Origin: Pseudophaeobacter arcticus DSM 23566
GTDB taxonomy: Bacteria; Pseudomonadota; Alphaproteobacteria; Rhodobacterales; Rhodobacteraceae
Assembly (NCBI RefSeq): GCF_000473205.1
Contig: NZ_KI421507.1
Location: 3,891,057-3,955,056 of the forward strand
Direction of reading: 5' to 3'
DNA length: 64,000 bases
The position numbers and the translations under genes are program-made. The notes under the pieces were generated by a model. That model saw nothing but the letters and a program-made list of their open reading frames with translations, was not told the DNA's origin and did no database searches. This document shows, one piece after another, positions 17,637-28,000 of this stretch (position 1 is its first letter; every line of letters starts with the position of its first letter).

Positions 17637-18425
17637 ATGGCTTTTTCCCTTGCGACCTGGAACATCAACTCTGTCCGTCTGCGCGAAGGGCTGGTGCAGA
17701 AACTCTTGCGCGAGGAAGGACCGGATGTGCTGTGTCTGCAGGAGTGCAAAAGCCCGGTGGACAAGATCCCGACACAGGCTTTTGCCGATCTGGGCTACCC
17801 CTATATGGTGGCGCGCGGGCAGAAGGGATATAACGGCGTTGCGATTTTGTCGCGTTTGCCCATTGAGGAGGCCGGGGCAGAGGATTTTGCCAATCTCGGC
17901 CATGCGCGCCATATTGCGGGGCGGCTGGAAAATGGCGTGACGGTGCATAATTTCTACGTGCCTGCGGGCGGGGACAAGCCCGACCGGGAGGTGAACGAGA
18001 AATTTGGCCAGAAGCTGGATTACCTCAGCGAGATGCGGGACTGGTTCAAGTCTGAGCGACCCGAAAAATCCATTCTGGTTGGCGACCTCAATATCGCACC
18101 GCGCGAAGATGATGTCTGGGACCACAAGAAAATGCTGAAAATTGTCAGCCATACACCGGTGGAGGTGGATCTGCTGGCGGAGGTGCAGGAGGCAGGACAT
18201 TGGGCGGATGTCACCCGGGCGGATATCCCCGAGGGGCTGCTGTATAGCTGGTGGAGCTACCGAGCCAAGGATTGGGATGCGGCTGACAAGGGGCGGCGCC
18301 TGGATCACGTCTGGGCCACCGAAGATATTCGCCAGGCGGCGCATTCCAGCCGGGTTCTGCGCGCCGCGCGGGGCTGGGAAAAACCCAGTGATCACGCGCC
18401 AGTTTTTGCGACATTTGATCTGTAG
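17637..18425 (+). CDS. xthA: Exodeoxyribonuclease III
   Basis: The protein has 262 residues from the ATG at 17637 (GGAG upstream), giving the canonical N-terminus MAFSLATWNINSVRLREGL. The open frame extends 62 codons further upstream, but that part crosses the small-RNA-like terminator and has no homology-like content. Catalytic motifs of the exonuclease-endonuclease-phosphatase fold are seen: LQECK, VGDLNIAP, RLDHVW and SDHAPVFATF. It repairs abasic sites and trims 3' ends in the cytoplasm. A three-hairpin repeat follows the stop. Confidence 0.95.
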   Translation: MAFSLATWNINSVRLREGLVQKLLREEGPDVLCLQECKSPVDKIPTQAFADLGYPYMVARGQKGYNGVAILSRLPIEEAGAEDFANLGHARHIAGRLENGVTVHNFYVPAGGDKPDREVNEKFGQKLDYLSEMRDWFKSERPEKSILVGDLNIAPREDDVWDHKKMLKIVSHTPVEVDLLAEVQEAGHWADVTRADIPEGLLYSWWSYRAKDWDAADKGRRLDHVWATEDIRQAAHSSRVLRAARGWEKPSDHAPVFATFDL

Positions 18426-18432
18426 CGCTTTT

Positions 18433-18525
18433 GACGGGCGGGGGGCTCCCGCCCGTCGTTTGGGCATCATAGATGCCCGCCTCCCGTTGGGCCGGGCGCC
18501 GCGCAGAGGAGCGGCGCGGTTGCGC
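18433..18525 (+). repeat. Three-hairpin intergenic element, copy A
   Basis: Three consecutive stems: GACGGGCGGG/CCCGCCCGTC (18433-18457), GGGCATC/GATGCCC (18462-18478), and GCGCCGC/GCGGCGC (18496-18517). The core CGTTGGGCCGGGCGC precedes the third stem. It lies 7 bp after the xthA stop. The same order and core recur at three other places in the window (copies B, C and D). Confidence 0.75.
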
Positions 18526-18663
18526 TGTGTTGATGCCTGAGACAAAGCCTGGCAGGCTGGTGCGAAATGAGAGCAGGAGCAAGACCGGGTGAACTCCACT
18601 CTTGGTTTCTGTGTTCCAGGGCTCCATATAGGGGGCAAGCTTCAAACGGAGAAGATCTGGACA

Positions 18664-19596
18664 ATGGATATTATTGGCGGAGCGGGCACAGCAGCCCCCG
18701 CAGGTGATTTGATCAAGGAGGTCGGTGAGGCGACCTTTATGCAGGATGTGATTGAGGCCTCGATGCAGGCGCCGGTGATCGTTGATTTCTGGGCGCCCTG
18801 GTGTGGCCCCTGCAAGACGCTTGGCCCTGCTTTGGAAGCGGTTGTGACCAAGGCCAAAGGCGCGGTGACCATGGCCAAGGTCAATGTCGACGAAAACCAG
18901 CGCCTGGCACAGGCTCTGTCGCAGCAGGGGTTGCCGTTGCAATCTATTCCAACTGTTGTTGCCTTTGTGGAGGGGCGCCCTGTTGATATGTTTCAGGGCA
19001 ATGTGCCTCCGAGCGAGATTGAGGCCTTTGTGAACAAGGCCATTGAAGCGGGCGGTGGCAGTGCGGATGGCGGCCTGGCGGAAGCGCTGGACGTCGCCGA
19101 GCAGATGCTGGCGGATGGCGAGGTTGCGGATGCGGCGCAGACCTTTGCGGCGATCCTTGGTGAGGATGACAAAAGCGCTGCGGCCTATTCCGGTCTGGCA
19201 CGGGCGCATATTGCGCTGGAAGATCTGGACCAGGCCGAAGCGGTTTTGAATGGCGCACCGGCGGAGATTTCCGATGCCGTTGAGATCGAGGCGGCGCGGG
19301 CGCAGATCGAACTGGCGCGGCAGGCGGAGAACGCCGGTCCCGTCACCGAACTGGCGGCCAAAGTTGAGGCCAACCCCGAGGATCTGGAGGCGCGCTTTGA
19401 ATTGGCACAGGCGCTGTATGCCACCGGAGATGCGGAGGCTGCGGTGAGCGAACTGCTGGAGCTGTTCCGTCGCGACCGCGACTGGAACGACGGCGCTGCC
19501 AAGGCGCAGCTTTTCACCATCTTTGATGCGCTGCAGCCAAATGATCCGGTGGTTTTGAACGGTCGCCGCAAGCTGAGCTCATTGATATTTGCCTAA
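18664..19596 (+). CDS. Thioredoxin-domain/TPR protein (CnoX/YbbN-like)
   Basis: The protein has 310 residues from the ATG at 18664; 25 upstream in-frame codons lack thioredoxin character. Residues ~25-125 form a thioredoxin domain with the active site WAPWCGPCK (Cys47, Cys50) and the cis-proline segment SIPTVVAF. The rest is helical, Ala/Glu-rich TPR-like repeats (AAYSGLARAHIALEDLDQAEAVL, LEARFELAQALYATGDAEAAVSELL). Relatives are cytoplasmic co-chaperones that protect clients from over-oxidation and hand them to GroEL. It heads a plus-strand run with the LON-like and Trm112 genes. Confidence 0.9.
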   Translation: MDIIGGAGTAAPAGDLIKEVGEATFMQDVIEASMQAPVIVDFWAPWCGPCKTLGPALEAVVTKAKGAVTMAKVNVDENQRLAQALSQQGLPLQSIPTVVAFVEGRPVDMFQGNVPPSEIEAFVNKAIEAGGGSADGGLAEALDVAEQMLADGEVADAAQTFAAILGEDDKSAAAYSGLARAHIALEDLDQAEAVLNGAPAEISDAVEIEAARAQIELARQAENAGPVTELAAKVEANPEDLEARFELAQALYATGDAEAAVSELLELFRRDRDWNDGAAKAQLFTIFDALQPNDPVVLNGRRKLSSLIFA

Positions 19597-19623
19597 TCGG
19601 GCCTCTGCCCTACAGTAATAGCC

Positions 19624-20268
19624 ATGATGCATATCGCAGATCTGCCGGACACTATTGCTGTCTTTCCACTGCCCCGGGCGATTTTATTGCCCCGGGCCCG
19701 CCTGCCGTTGCATATCTTTGAACCGCGCTATTTGCAGATGTTCGAAGATGCGCTCAAGACCCCGCAGCGCCTGATTGGCATGATTCAGCCCTGCGCCGGA
19801 TTTGGGGGGGCTGAGGCGCTGCAGGCCATAGGCTGCGCTGGGCGGGTGACACAGTTCTCTGAGACCGAGGATGGCCGCTATATGGTCACCCTGTCGGGCC
19901 TGTCCAGGTTCCGCATTCTGGGAGAGGTCACTGGCTTTAGCCCATACCGTCGCTGCGACGTCAGCTGGAGCGGGTTTGACCGCGATCTTGGTACTGCTGC
20001 CGAGACGGATGCCGAGTTTGACCGGGACGATTTTCTGGCCTTGCTGGAACGGTTCTTTGTGGCCCAAGGGCTGTCAACCGATTGGGACTCGTTGAAAGAG
20101 GCAGAAGATGAGCTGCTGATCAACTCCCTGTCGATGTTGTTGGAGTTTGAGCCGGAAGACAAACAGGCCTTGCTCGAGGCGCCCTGTCTTGCCACAAGGC
20201 GCAGAACGCTGGTGACATTGATCGAGTTTTCCCTGAGGGGCGGCGCAGATGAGGATATCTTGCAATGA
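19624..20268 (+). CDS. LON peptidase substrate-binding domain protein
   Basis: A 214-residue protein corresponding to the N-terminal substrate-binding domain of Lon without ATPase or protease. The family signature is [34 protein letters not shown], followed by RLIGMIQP and [29 protein letters not shown]. The stand-alone domain is common in alphaproteobacteria; its function is unknown. It starts 27 bp after the thioredoxin/TPR gene and overlaps the Trm112 gene by 4 bp. Confidence 0.9.
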   Translation: MMHIADLPDTIAVFPLPRAILLPRARLPLHIFEPRYLQMFEDALKTPQRLIGMIQPCAGFGGAEALQAIGCAGRVTQFSETEDGRYMVTLSGLSRFRILGEVTGFSPYRRCDVSWSGFDRDLGTAAETDAEFDRDDFLALLERFFVAQGLSTDWDSLKEAEDELLINSLSMLLEFEPEDKQALLEAPCLATRRRTLVTLIEFSLRGGADEDILQ

Positions 20269-20453
20269 GTGATACAAAACCGGTGACCTTTGATCGCCGC
20301 ATGTTGGAGGCCCTGGTTTGCCCACAAACCCAAGGCACTCTGGAGTATGATGCCGAGGCGCAGGAACTGCTGTCCAGAGCGGCGAATCTGGCCTTTCCAA
20401 TCCGCAATGGCATTCCAGTTATGCTGGTGGATGAAGCCCGCGCCATTGAATAG
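20265..20453 (+). CDS. Trm112 family protein
   Basis: A 62-residue protein with the Trm112/UPF0434 pattern: [48 protein letters not shown]. Only one of the usual zinc cysteines (Cys in LVCPQTQG) is present; the second position is Gln, as in many bacterial members. In eukaryotes and archaea Trm112 activates methyltransferases; the bacterial role is unsettled. It is the last gene of the thioredoxin-LON-Trm112 run. Confidence 0.9.
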   Translation: MSDTKPVTFDRRMLEALVCPQTQGTLEYDAEAQELLSRAANLAFPIRNGIPVMLVDEARAIE

Positions 20454-20570
20454 GCGCGCAGCTCCTGTTCGCCTCCCCAGTTGCCCCTCCCTTCTGCCTG
20501 TTGTTCTCCGCTCGGCTACTCTGGTCGCCTCGCTGTGGGATGAGTGCCGTCGTTTGATAATTTGCCCCGG

Positions 20571-20610
20571 TTCAGGCGGCATCAGACTGTTTCAGGCGGC
20601 ATCAGGCTGC
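20571..20610 (+). repeat. 20-bp tandem duplication
   Basis: Two adjacent copies of TTCAGGCGGCATCAGRCTGY differ at two positions. They lie in non-coding DNA and look like a slippage or recent duplication product. Confidence 0.8.
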
Positions 20611-20644
20611 GGCAAAAACCTCCGTTGCATGGTTTGGTAAAAAA

Positions 20645-20731
20645 GGGGGGGCTCCCGCGCCCGCAGGTGCCCCTTTGGTGCCCCTTGGCGGCCTTGGGCC
20701 CGGCGCTGTGCTCACGCACAGCGGGCGCGCA
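20645..20731 (+). repeat. Three-hairpin intergenic element, copy B
   Basis: It opens with GGGGGGCTCCCGCGCCC, has a weak middle repeat GGTGCCCCTTTGGTGCCCC, then the core CCTTGGGCCCGGCGC and an 8-bp third stem CGCTGTGC/GCACAGCG with a TCAC loop. It faces copy D about 100 bp away. Confidence 0.65.
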
Positions 20732-20829
20732 GTTTGGACTGTTGCGGTCTTTCGCGATCTGTCGGTGGTGGTTCTGGCGGTAGTGGTTCTTGCGGTCAGG
20801 GCGGCTTTTAGCAGCATCTGTGCAACCCG

Positions 20830-20920
20830 CGGTGCAGCGCCTTGCCTTTAGGCAAGGCGCTGGGCCCAACCAGATCACAACACCAGAGGTGTTGATGGAA
20901 TGGGCGGGAGCGCTCCCCTT
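20830..20920 (-). repeat. Three-hairpin intergenic element, copy D (inverted)
   Basis: Read on the minus strand: GGGGAGCGCTCCCGCCC (20902-20918), a 7-bp stem CAACACC/GGTGTTG (20878-20894), the core GGTTGGGCCCAGCGC, and a perfect 11-bp third stem AGCGCCTTGCC/GGCAAGGCGCT (20836-20861). It begins 17 bp after the UbiH-type stop and is oriented with that gene. Confidence 0.75.
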
Positions 20921-20934
20921 GTCGGGGCGAGACG

Positions 20935-22161
20935 TCAGATGGCTTCGCCTTTGAGCAGCCGTGGCAAGTCGCCGGTCAGCCCGGCGGCCTCGCGCATGAA
21001 GCCGCGTCTGAGACCGGGCAGGCTGTTGACCAGCCCCATGCCAAGATCGCGGCCAAGCCGCAGCAGCGGGTTGTCATTGGAAAACAACTTGTTGACCATG
21101 TCCGTGCTGGCGACCAGCGTGGCCGTGTCAAAGCGGCGCCACTGTTGATAGCGGTCCAGCACCAGCGCGGATCCCGCATCTTCGCCACGCCGCCGGGCCT
21201 CGGTCAGCACCTCCGCCAAGGCACCAACATCGCGCAGCCCCGCATTCAACCCCTGCCCGGCAATGGGATGCATGCCATGGGCCGCATCGCCAATCAGCGC
21301 CATCCGCGCCGCAATAAAGCTATTGGCGATGGTCAGGTTTAGCGGATAGGTAAATCGTTTACCTGCCAGGGAAATTTCGCCGAGGAAATTGCCAAACCGC
21401 GGCTTTAGCGCGGTGATATAGTCGCTGTCATCCAGCCCCTGGATCGCCTCGGCCATTTTGGTCTTTTCGCTCCAGACAATCGAAGAGCGATTGCCCGGCA
21501 ACGGTAAGACCGCCAGCGGGCCAGGTTCCATAAAGAACTGATGGGCAATGCCGTGATGCGGCTTTTCGTGATCAATGGCGCAGACCAGCGCGGTCTGACC
21601 GTAGTCCCAGCCCGTGCGCTTGATACCGGCGCGTGCCGCTGTGCCGCTTTTGCGCCCGTCTGCCCCCACCAGGATACCGCCGCGCAGGGTGTCACCACTT
21701 TCCAAAGTCAGGGTGACGCCAGTCTGGTCGGTCTCCTGGGCCACCACACGGGCGTCATTGATCAGGGAAATGCGGGGCTCGTCTGCCATGGCCTTGAGCA
21801 GAGCGCGGCGCAGGTAGCGATCCTCCAGCATATAGCCCATCGGGCCTTCTTCGATCTCGCGGTGATCAAAATGCACAAAAAACGGCGCCGCTCCTTCGCC
21901 GGCATGGCCATCGCTGGCCTTGATTTCCAGCATTGGCTGCGCCTGCTCGGCCACCTCGGGCCAGATGCCGATCTGGGCCAGCAAACGCTGCGAGGCCAGG
22001 GCCAGGGCATAGCCGCGGCCGTCAAAATCCTCATCCTCAAACCCGCCCCGGGGCAGGGCGTCGACAACGGTGACACTATGGCCGGTTTGGGCCAGGGCCA
22101 AAGCCAGAGCGGGGCCATTCAAGCCACCACCAACGATCAAAATATCGGATGTGTTTTTCAT
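20935..22161 (-). CDS. UbiH/UbiF/COQ6-family FAD monooxygenase
   Basis: The protein has 408 residues from the ATG at 22161 (MKNTSDILIVGGGLNGPALALALAQ); an ATG 12 codons upstream is an alternative. The dinucleotide fold at the N-terminus, the VGADGRKSGTAARAGI motif and the second FAD motif ALIGDAAHGMHPIAGQGLNAGLRD near residue 285 identify the family. It hydroxylates the ubiquinone ring precursor at the inner membrane; the ring position cannot be assigned. The amidase gene is divergent. Confidence 0.93.
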   Translation of the reverse strand: MKNTSDILIVGGGLNGPALALALAQTGHSVTVVDALPRGGFEDEDFDGRGYALALASQRLLAQIGIWPEVAEQAQPMLEIKASDGHAGEGAAPFFVHFDHREIEEGPMGYMLEDRYLRRALLKAMADEPRISLINDARVVAQETDQTGVTLTLESGDTLRGGILVGADGRKSGTAARAGIKRTGWDYGQTALVCAIDHEKPHHGIAHQFFMEPGPLAVLPLPGNRSSIVWSEKTKMAEAIQGLDDSDYITALKPRFGNFLGEISLAGKRFTYPLNLTIANSFIAARMALIGDAAHGMHPIAGQGLNAGLRDVGALAEVLTEARRRGEDAGSALVLDRYQQWRRFDTATLVASTDMVNKLFSNDNPLLRLGRDLGMGLVNSLPGLRRGFMREAAGLTGDLPRLLKGEAI

Positions 22162-22315
22162 ACTTGGCAATATGCGCCGATTGGCGGAATTGTCCATGGC
22201 AGTGGATCAAAATCAAACAATTCCCACCCGCTGTGCCGCCTCGATTTTGCGCTTCGGGATTGTACCAGTTTGAGCAGAAGGCTACCGTCTTGAAAAATCA
22301 AACGGAGGGATGGCA

Positions 22316-23650
22316 ATGCAGGACTGGCTAAAGATGAGCGCCGCAGATCTGGGGCGGGGAATTGCGGCACAAGAGATTGATCCGGTTGCTTTGGCGCAGT
22401 GCTATCTGGACGCCATCGACAGTCATCCGCACCGCGATCGCATCTATAGCATGGTGACCCATGAGCGGGCCCTGGCCGAGGCCGAGGCCGCCGCCGAGCG
22501 CGCGCGGGCGGGTCTGCGACGCTCCGCCCTTGATGGGGTGCCGATCAGCTGGAAGGACCTGTTTGATTCTGCGGGTGCCAAGACCGAGGCAGGCTCGGAT
22601 CTGCTCAAAGGCAGGGTGCCGGACCAGGATGCGCTGGTGCTCGAGACCGCCACGTCCATGGGCGCCGTATGCCTTGGCAAAACCCATATGAGCGAGCTGG
22701 CCTTTTCCGGGCTGGGGCTCAATCCGGTGACAGCAACACCGCCCTGTGTGAACGACGAGACCGCAGTGCCGGGGGGCTCGTCTTCTGGCGCGGCGGCCTC
22801 GGTTGCCTTTGATCTGGCGGCGGCGGCCATTGGTTCTGATACCGGCGGATCGGTGCGCATTCCCTCGGCTTGGAACGATCTGGTTGGCCTGAAAACCACC
22901 GCCGGGCGGATCAGCCTCGAAGGGGTGGTGCCGCTGTGCCTCAAGTTTGACACTGTCGGCCCGCTGGTGCGCTCGGTTGAGGATGCCGGCCTGTTTCTGG
23001 GGCTGCTTGAGGGCACGGCTGGCCCGGATCTGCGCGGCGCGACGCGCCTTGAGGGGCGCCGCTTTGCGGATCTGCAAACTATCGCGCAGGATGATCTCGA
23101 CCCGGTTGTCGCCCAAAGCTATGGGGATGCGCTGCTAAAGCTGCAGCAGGCCGGCGCCGAGATTGTGCCGCTGGAGGTGCCCGAACTGGTTGAGGCCATG
23201 GGGTTGAGCGCCATTTTGTTCACCGCCGAGGCCTATGGGTTGTGGAAAGATGTGATCGAGGCCAACCCCGAGGTGATGTTTGACAAGATCCTAGAGCGCT
23301 TCCGCTCTGGCGCAGGGTTTTCCGGGCCTGACTACGTTGCCGCCTGGGGGCGGCTGGAGCAGGCCCGTATGGCCTGGGATCAGGCAACGGCTGGCTTTGA
23401 TGGTATCCTGTCCCCCAGCTGTCCGATCCTGCCGCCCAATCTGGCGCGACTGGAGCAGGAAGAGGACTACTATGTGCAGGCCAATCTGCTGACTCTGCGC
23501 AATACCCGCATTGGCAATCTGATGGGCACCTGCGGGTTGAGCCTGCCCACCGGCACCCCCAGTTGCGGCTTGCAGGTCCTTGGCCAACCCAATTGCGAGG
23601 AAGCTCTGCTGCGGGTTGGCATGGGGGTTGAGGCGGCCCTGGCAGATTAA
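22316..23650 (+). CDS. Amidase (amidase-signature family)
   Basis: The protein has 444 residues from the ATG at 22316. The upstream ATG at 22310 abuts the GGAGGG ribosome site (22304-22309) with no spacer, so the second ATG, 6 nt away, is preferred. The Ser-cisSer-Lys triad is visible: Lys80 in ISWKDLFD, cis-Ser in PGGSSSGAA near 155 and nucleophile Ser179 in GSDTGGSVRIPS. The enzyme hydrolyses an amide in the cytoplasm. GatA is unlikely because gatB and gatC are not adjacent. The substrate is unknown. Confidence 0.92.
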   Translation: MQDWLKMSAADLGRGIAAQEIDPVALAQCYLDAIDSHPHRDRIYSMVTHERALAEAEAAAERARAGLRRSALDGVPISWKDLFDSAGAKTEAGSDLLKGRVPDQDALVLETATSMGAVCLGKTHMSELAFSGLGLNPVTATPPCVNDETAVPGGSSSGAAASVAFDLAAAAIGSDTGGSVRIPSAWNDLVGLKTTAGRISLEGVVPLCLKFDTVGPLVRSVEDAGLFLGLLEGTAGPDLRGATRLEGRRFADLQTIAQDDLDPVVAQSYGDALLKLQQAGAEIVPLEVPELVEAMGLSAILFTAEAYGLWKDVIEANPEVMFDKILERFRSGAGFSGPDYVAAWGRLEQARMAWDQATAGFDGILSPSCPILPPNLARLEQEEDYYVQANLLTLRNTRIGNLMGTCGLSLPTGTPSCGLQVLGQPNCEEALLRVGMGVEAALAD

Positions 23651-23792
23651 CGCCGGGCCTGCCAAATGCCAAAATCTGGCTGGAATGCCACAAATTTGGC
23701 CAAGGCCGCATCCTGCGGCTGGACGCATTGGCTCTTGCTCTGTAATTTAGCTCCAAACGGGGCGCGAATGATCCCGAAGTTGAGGCACAGCT

Positions 23793-24977
23793 ATGAATTT
23801 CCCTGAGCGGTTTGCGAACCTGCCAGCCTATGCGTTTCCGCGTCTGCGGGCGCTTTTGGACCATCACGCGCCTGGCGGCGATGTGGTGCATATGACCATT
23901 GGCGAGCCAAAACACCAATTCCCCCAGTGGGTGACGGATGTCATCGTTGAAAACGCGGCTGGCTTTAACAGCTATCCGCCCAACGATGGTTCTGATGATC
24001 TGCGCGGCGCGATGGCAGGCTGGATTTCCAACCGCTACGGCGTCGCTATGGATCCTGCGACGCAGGTCATGGCGCTGAATGGGACCCGCGAGGGGCTGTA
24101 TAATGCCGCGATGGCGCTGTGTCCTGAGCAGAAGAATGGTGAAACACCGGCGATTCTGATCCCGAACCCGTTTTATCAGGTCTATATGGTGGCCAGCCTG
24201 TCGGTTGCGGCTGAGCCTGTGTTTCTGCCCGCCAGTGCCGCAACGGGTCATTTGCCAGATTATGAAAGCCTGCCGGCTGAACTGCTGCAGCGCACCGCGA
24301 TTGCCTATATTTGCTCCCCTGCCAACCCCCAGGGCGCGGTGGCGGATCGAGCCTATTGGCAGCGCCTGATCACCCTGGCTGAAAAACATGATTTTTATAT
24401 CTTCGCTGATGAATGTTACAGCGAGATCTACCGCGACGCGCCGCCGCTTGGGGCCCTTTCCGTGGCACAGGAGATGGGCGCGAACCCGGAGCGGGTGGTG
24501 CTGTTCAATTCGCTTTCCAAACGCTCAAACCTGCCGGGGCTGCGCTCTGGTCTGATTGCCAGCGGGCCGGAGAATATCAAACGGGTCAAGCAGCTGCGGG
24601 CCTATTCCGGAGCGCCGCTTCCGGGGCCGTTGCAGGCGGCTGCGGCAAAGGTCTGGGCGGATGAGACCCATGTGGTGGAAAACCGGGCGCTTTACGTTGA
24701 GAAATACAATATCGCAGATGAGGTCTTTGCCGGGCTGGACGGATACGTCTCTCCCAATGCCGGCTTTTTCCTGTGGCTGCCCGTTGCCGATGGCGAAGCC
24801 GCAGCGTCGAAGCTGTGGCAGCAGACCGGCGTGCGGGTGTTGCCGGGGGCCTATCTGGCCCAGGGCAGTGGTGATGAGAACCCCGGTAAGGGCTATATCC
24901 GGGTGGCACTGGTGGCCGCGCCCGAGGTGACACGGGAGGCGCTGACCAAGCTGCGGCGCTGTCTATACGACAATTGA
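23793..24977 (+). CDS. dapC: Class I/II aminotransferase, probable DapC (succinyldiaminopimelate transaminase)
   Basis: A 394-residue fold-type I PLP enzyme. Visible elements are VVHMTIGEPKHQFPQWV at the N-terminus, AYICSPANPQGAV, FADECYSEIYRD and the PLP lysine in LFNSLSKRSNLPGLRSGLIA (near residue 242), ending with GKGYIRVALVA. The segment pattern fits DapC of proteobacteria, which makes N-succinyl-diaminopimelate for lysine and peptidoglycan. It is 113 bp upstream of ftsK. General aminotransferase activity cannot be excluded. Confidence 0.8.
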   Translation: MNFPERFANLPAYAFPRLRALLDHHAPGGDVVHMTIGEPKHQFPQWVTDVIVENAAGFNSYPPNDGSDDLRGAMAGWISNRYGVAMDPATQVMALNGTREGLYNAAMALCPEQKNGETPAILIPNPFYQVYMVASLSVAAEPVFLPASAATGHLPDYESLPAELLQRTAIAYICSPANPQGAVADRAYWQRLITLAEKHDFYIFADECYSEIYRDAPPLGALSVAQEMGANPERVVLFNSLSKRSNLPGLRSGLIASGPENIKRVKQLRAYSGAPLPGPLQAAAAKVWADETHVVENRALYVEKYNIADEVFAGLDGYVSPNAGFFLWLPVADGEAAASKLWQQTGVRVLPGAYLAQGSGDENPGKGYIRVALVAAPEVTREALTKLRRCLYDN

Positions 24978-25090
24978 CTGACTGCGATGGCCTCCTGGTT
25001 TAGGGGGGCCTCGCCAATACGAAAGACAGACCGATGATCCAATCCTGTGGTACAATCAGGGCACATCGGCAACAATGAACCGAGGTAGGC

Positions 25091-28000
25091 ATGGCATTTC
25101 AAACCCGCAGCAGGGACCCCCTGCTAGACAGTTCGATGCAGGCGGCGATCGAAAAGCGTGGCAAGGAGCTGATTGGGATCTTTCTGATCACGCTTGGTCT
25201 GCTTGTGGCTGCGATGGTTGGGTCCTACACGCCGGATGACCCCAATTGGATGGTCTCTACCGATGCGCCGGTGCAGAATTGGCTGGGGCGCCCTGGGGCC
25301 TCGATTGCGGCACCGTTGTTCCTGATTGTGGGCTGGGCGGCCTGGAGCCTGGCACTGACGCCGCTGGCCTGGGGGCTGCGCTTTTTGCTCCATAGTGGCG
25401 AGGACCGGGTGCTTGGCCGGATGATCTTTGCGCCGGTTCTGTTGGCGGTGGCCTCGATCTATGCCGCGACGCTGGTGCCCGAGGCCGATTGGAAAACCAC
25501 CCATAGCTTTGGGCTGGGCGGCCTGTTTGGCGATACCGTGATGGGGGCCTTGCTGACGCTTCTACCGGTCAGTTCGCATTTTGCGGTGAAGCTGATGTCG
25601 CTGCTGATGGCCATTGGCATGTTGTCCCTTGGGGCCTTTGTTGCCGGGTTCAGCCGCAGCGAGATCAATCGCGCCGGTCGTTATCTGACCCTGGGCTTTG
25701 TGTTGATCTATGGTGGCATTGCCAGCCTGCTGGGGCGCGGCGCCACCAGCGGTTTTCAGGCCGCGATGGCCCTGCGCGACCAACGTCGTGCCGCCAAATT
25801 GCAGGCCGAAGAGGAGGCCTGGATCGCCGAGGACAGTGGCGCGCAGATGTTTGAGAGCTATCCGCAAGGCAGTGATGTTGATGCGGGGGTGCTTGAAGAT
25901 GATTATGTGGTGGAAAAGCCCGAAAAGGCGGGCCTGTTTTCCCGTGTGCCGGGCCTGATGCGCCGCTCTACTCCGGAAGATATCTCCGATCAGATGCCCG
26001 AGCCCGAGTTGGTTGAAAATGCCCAATCCGGTGAATCGCTTCTGTCGGGTGACGCGCGTATTTCGGAAAAGATCGCCAGCGCTGTGCGCATCCGCCGCGC
26101 GGCTGGCCAGGCTGTTCCCCATGACCCGGATCTGCCTCTGACCAAGGGACGTGGCAAACGGGCTGAGCCTTTGCTGTTCAACCCCAATGCCGCCGCCGCT
26201 GATCTGCCCCCCGAGCCGCCGCTGACCGCGACGCACTCCATTCCTGCAGCGCCGGGCGCCGCAGCACCTGTGGCGGCATTTGTGCCCTCTGCCCCAGATA
26301 TGCCAGCGATGCAGGGCTATGAGGCAACAGCTGTTGAGACCGGATCTGTGTACGCAGAGCCCGCACCGGAGCAATACGCAGCTGAGACCGCGCCGATGGA
26401 GCCGGTGGGCCTGCCCTCTGAGCTGGCGCCGGACCGGGTTGCTTCAGAAGATCTGCCTGCTGGCCGGGTCATCAACCGGGAATTTGGCACAGCGCCAAAA
26501 TCCGGTGATGCCCAGAAGACGCCAGTGCCGGCTGACTTTGATCTGCCTGTTGCCACCCCGCGCAAGGCGGTGGTCGAGCAGCCGCAGCGCAAGCCTGTAC
26601 AGCCCTCAGCACGGGCCAAGGCCGAGGCGCAGCCGGATCTGGCCTTTGAAGAAAACGCCTTTGAGTTTGAACTGCCGCCGCTGTCGTTGCTCAGCCATCC
26701 CAGCGGGGTCGAGCGCCACCATCTGAGCGACGAAGCCCTGGAAGAAAACGCCCGGATGCTGGAAGTGGTTCTGGATGACTATGGCGTCAAAGGTGAGATC
26801 GTCTCGGTGCGCCCCGGTCCTGTTGTCACCATGTATGAGCTGGAACCGGCGCCGGGTCTTAAGGCCAGCCGCGTGATTGGTCTGTCGGATGATATTGCCC
26901 GGTCGATGTCGGCGCTGTCGGCGCGGGTGTCTACCGTGCCTGGGCGCACGGTCATCGGCATCGAACTGCCCAATGAAAAGCGCGAGATGGTGAATTTCCG
27001 CGAAATCCTGTCGAGCCGGGATTATGGCGATGGAACGCAGAACCTGCCGCTGGCGCTCGGCAAGGATATTGGTGGGTCATCCATGGTGGCCGATCTGGCC
27101 AAGATGCCTCACTTGCTGATCGCGGGGACCACGGGTTCTGGTAAATCGGTGGCAATCAACACCATGATCCTGTCGCTGCTGTATAAGCTGTCACCGGATG
27201 AATGCCGCCTGATCATGATTGATCCAAAGATGTTGGAACTGAGCGTCTATGACGGCATCCCGCATCTGCTTTCGCCGGTTGTGACCGATCCGAAAAAGGC
27301 GGTTGTTGCCCTGAAATGGGTGGTGGGCGAGATGGAAGATCGCTACCGCAAGATGTCCAAGATGGGTGTGCGCAACATTGCCGGCTACAATGGCCGCGTG
27401 AAGGAAGCGCTGGCCAAGGGCGAAATGTTCAGCCGCACCGTGCAGACCGGGTTTGACGATGACACCGGCGAGCCCGTGTTCGAGACGGATGAATTCGCCC
27501 CCGAGGCGCTGCCCTATATCGTGGTTATCGTTGACGAGATGGCTGATCTGATGATGGTGGCGGGCAAGGAAATCGAAGCCTGCATCCAGCGTCTGGCGCA
27601 GATGGCGCGGGCCTCTGGGATCCATTTGATCATGGCCACACAGCGTCCTTCGGTGGATGTGATCACCGGCACGATCAAGGCCAACTTCCCCACCCGGATT
27701 TCCTTCCAGGTGACCTCCAAAATCGACAGCCGCACGATTCTGGGTGAAATGGGGGCTGAACAGCTGCTTGGCATGGGCGATATGCTTTATATGGCGGGCG
27801 GCGCCAAAATTACCCGCTGCCATGGGCCCTTTGTGTCGGATGAAGAGGTCGAAGAGGTGGTGAACCACCTGAAACAGTTTGGTCCGCCTGAATATATGGG
27901 CGGCGTGGTGGAGGGCCCGGATGACGACAAGGCCGAAAACATCGACGCGGTTCTGGGGCTGAATACCGGCGGCAACACCACGGGCGAAGATGCGCTTTAT

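Larger units (their letters stand above)
20454..20934. other. Intergenic repeat-rich region between convergent genes
   Basis: These 481 bp lie between the convergent Trm112 and UbiH-type genes and hold no convincing gene. They contain a 20-bp tandem duplication (20571-20590 and 20591-20610, 18 of 20 identical), copy B of the three-hairpin element on the plus strand, a GGTGGTTCTG-like simple repeat (about 20760-20800), and copy D of the element on the minus strand. Confidence 0.7.
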
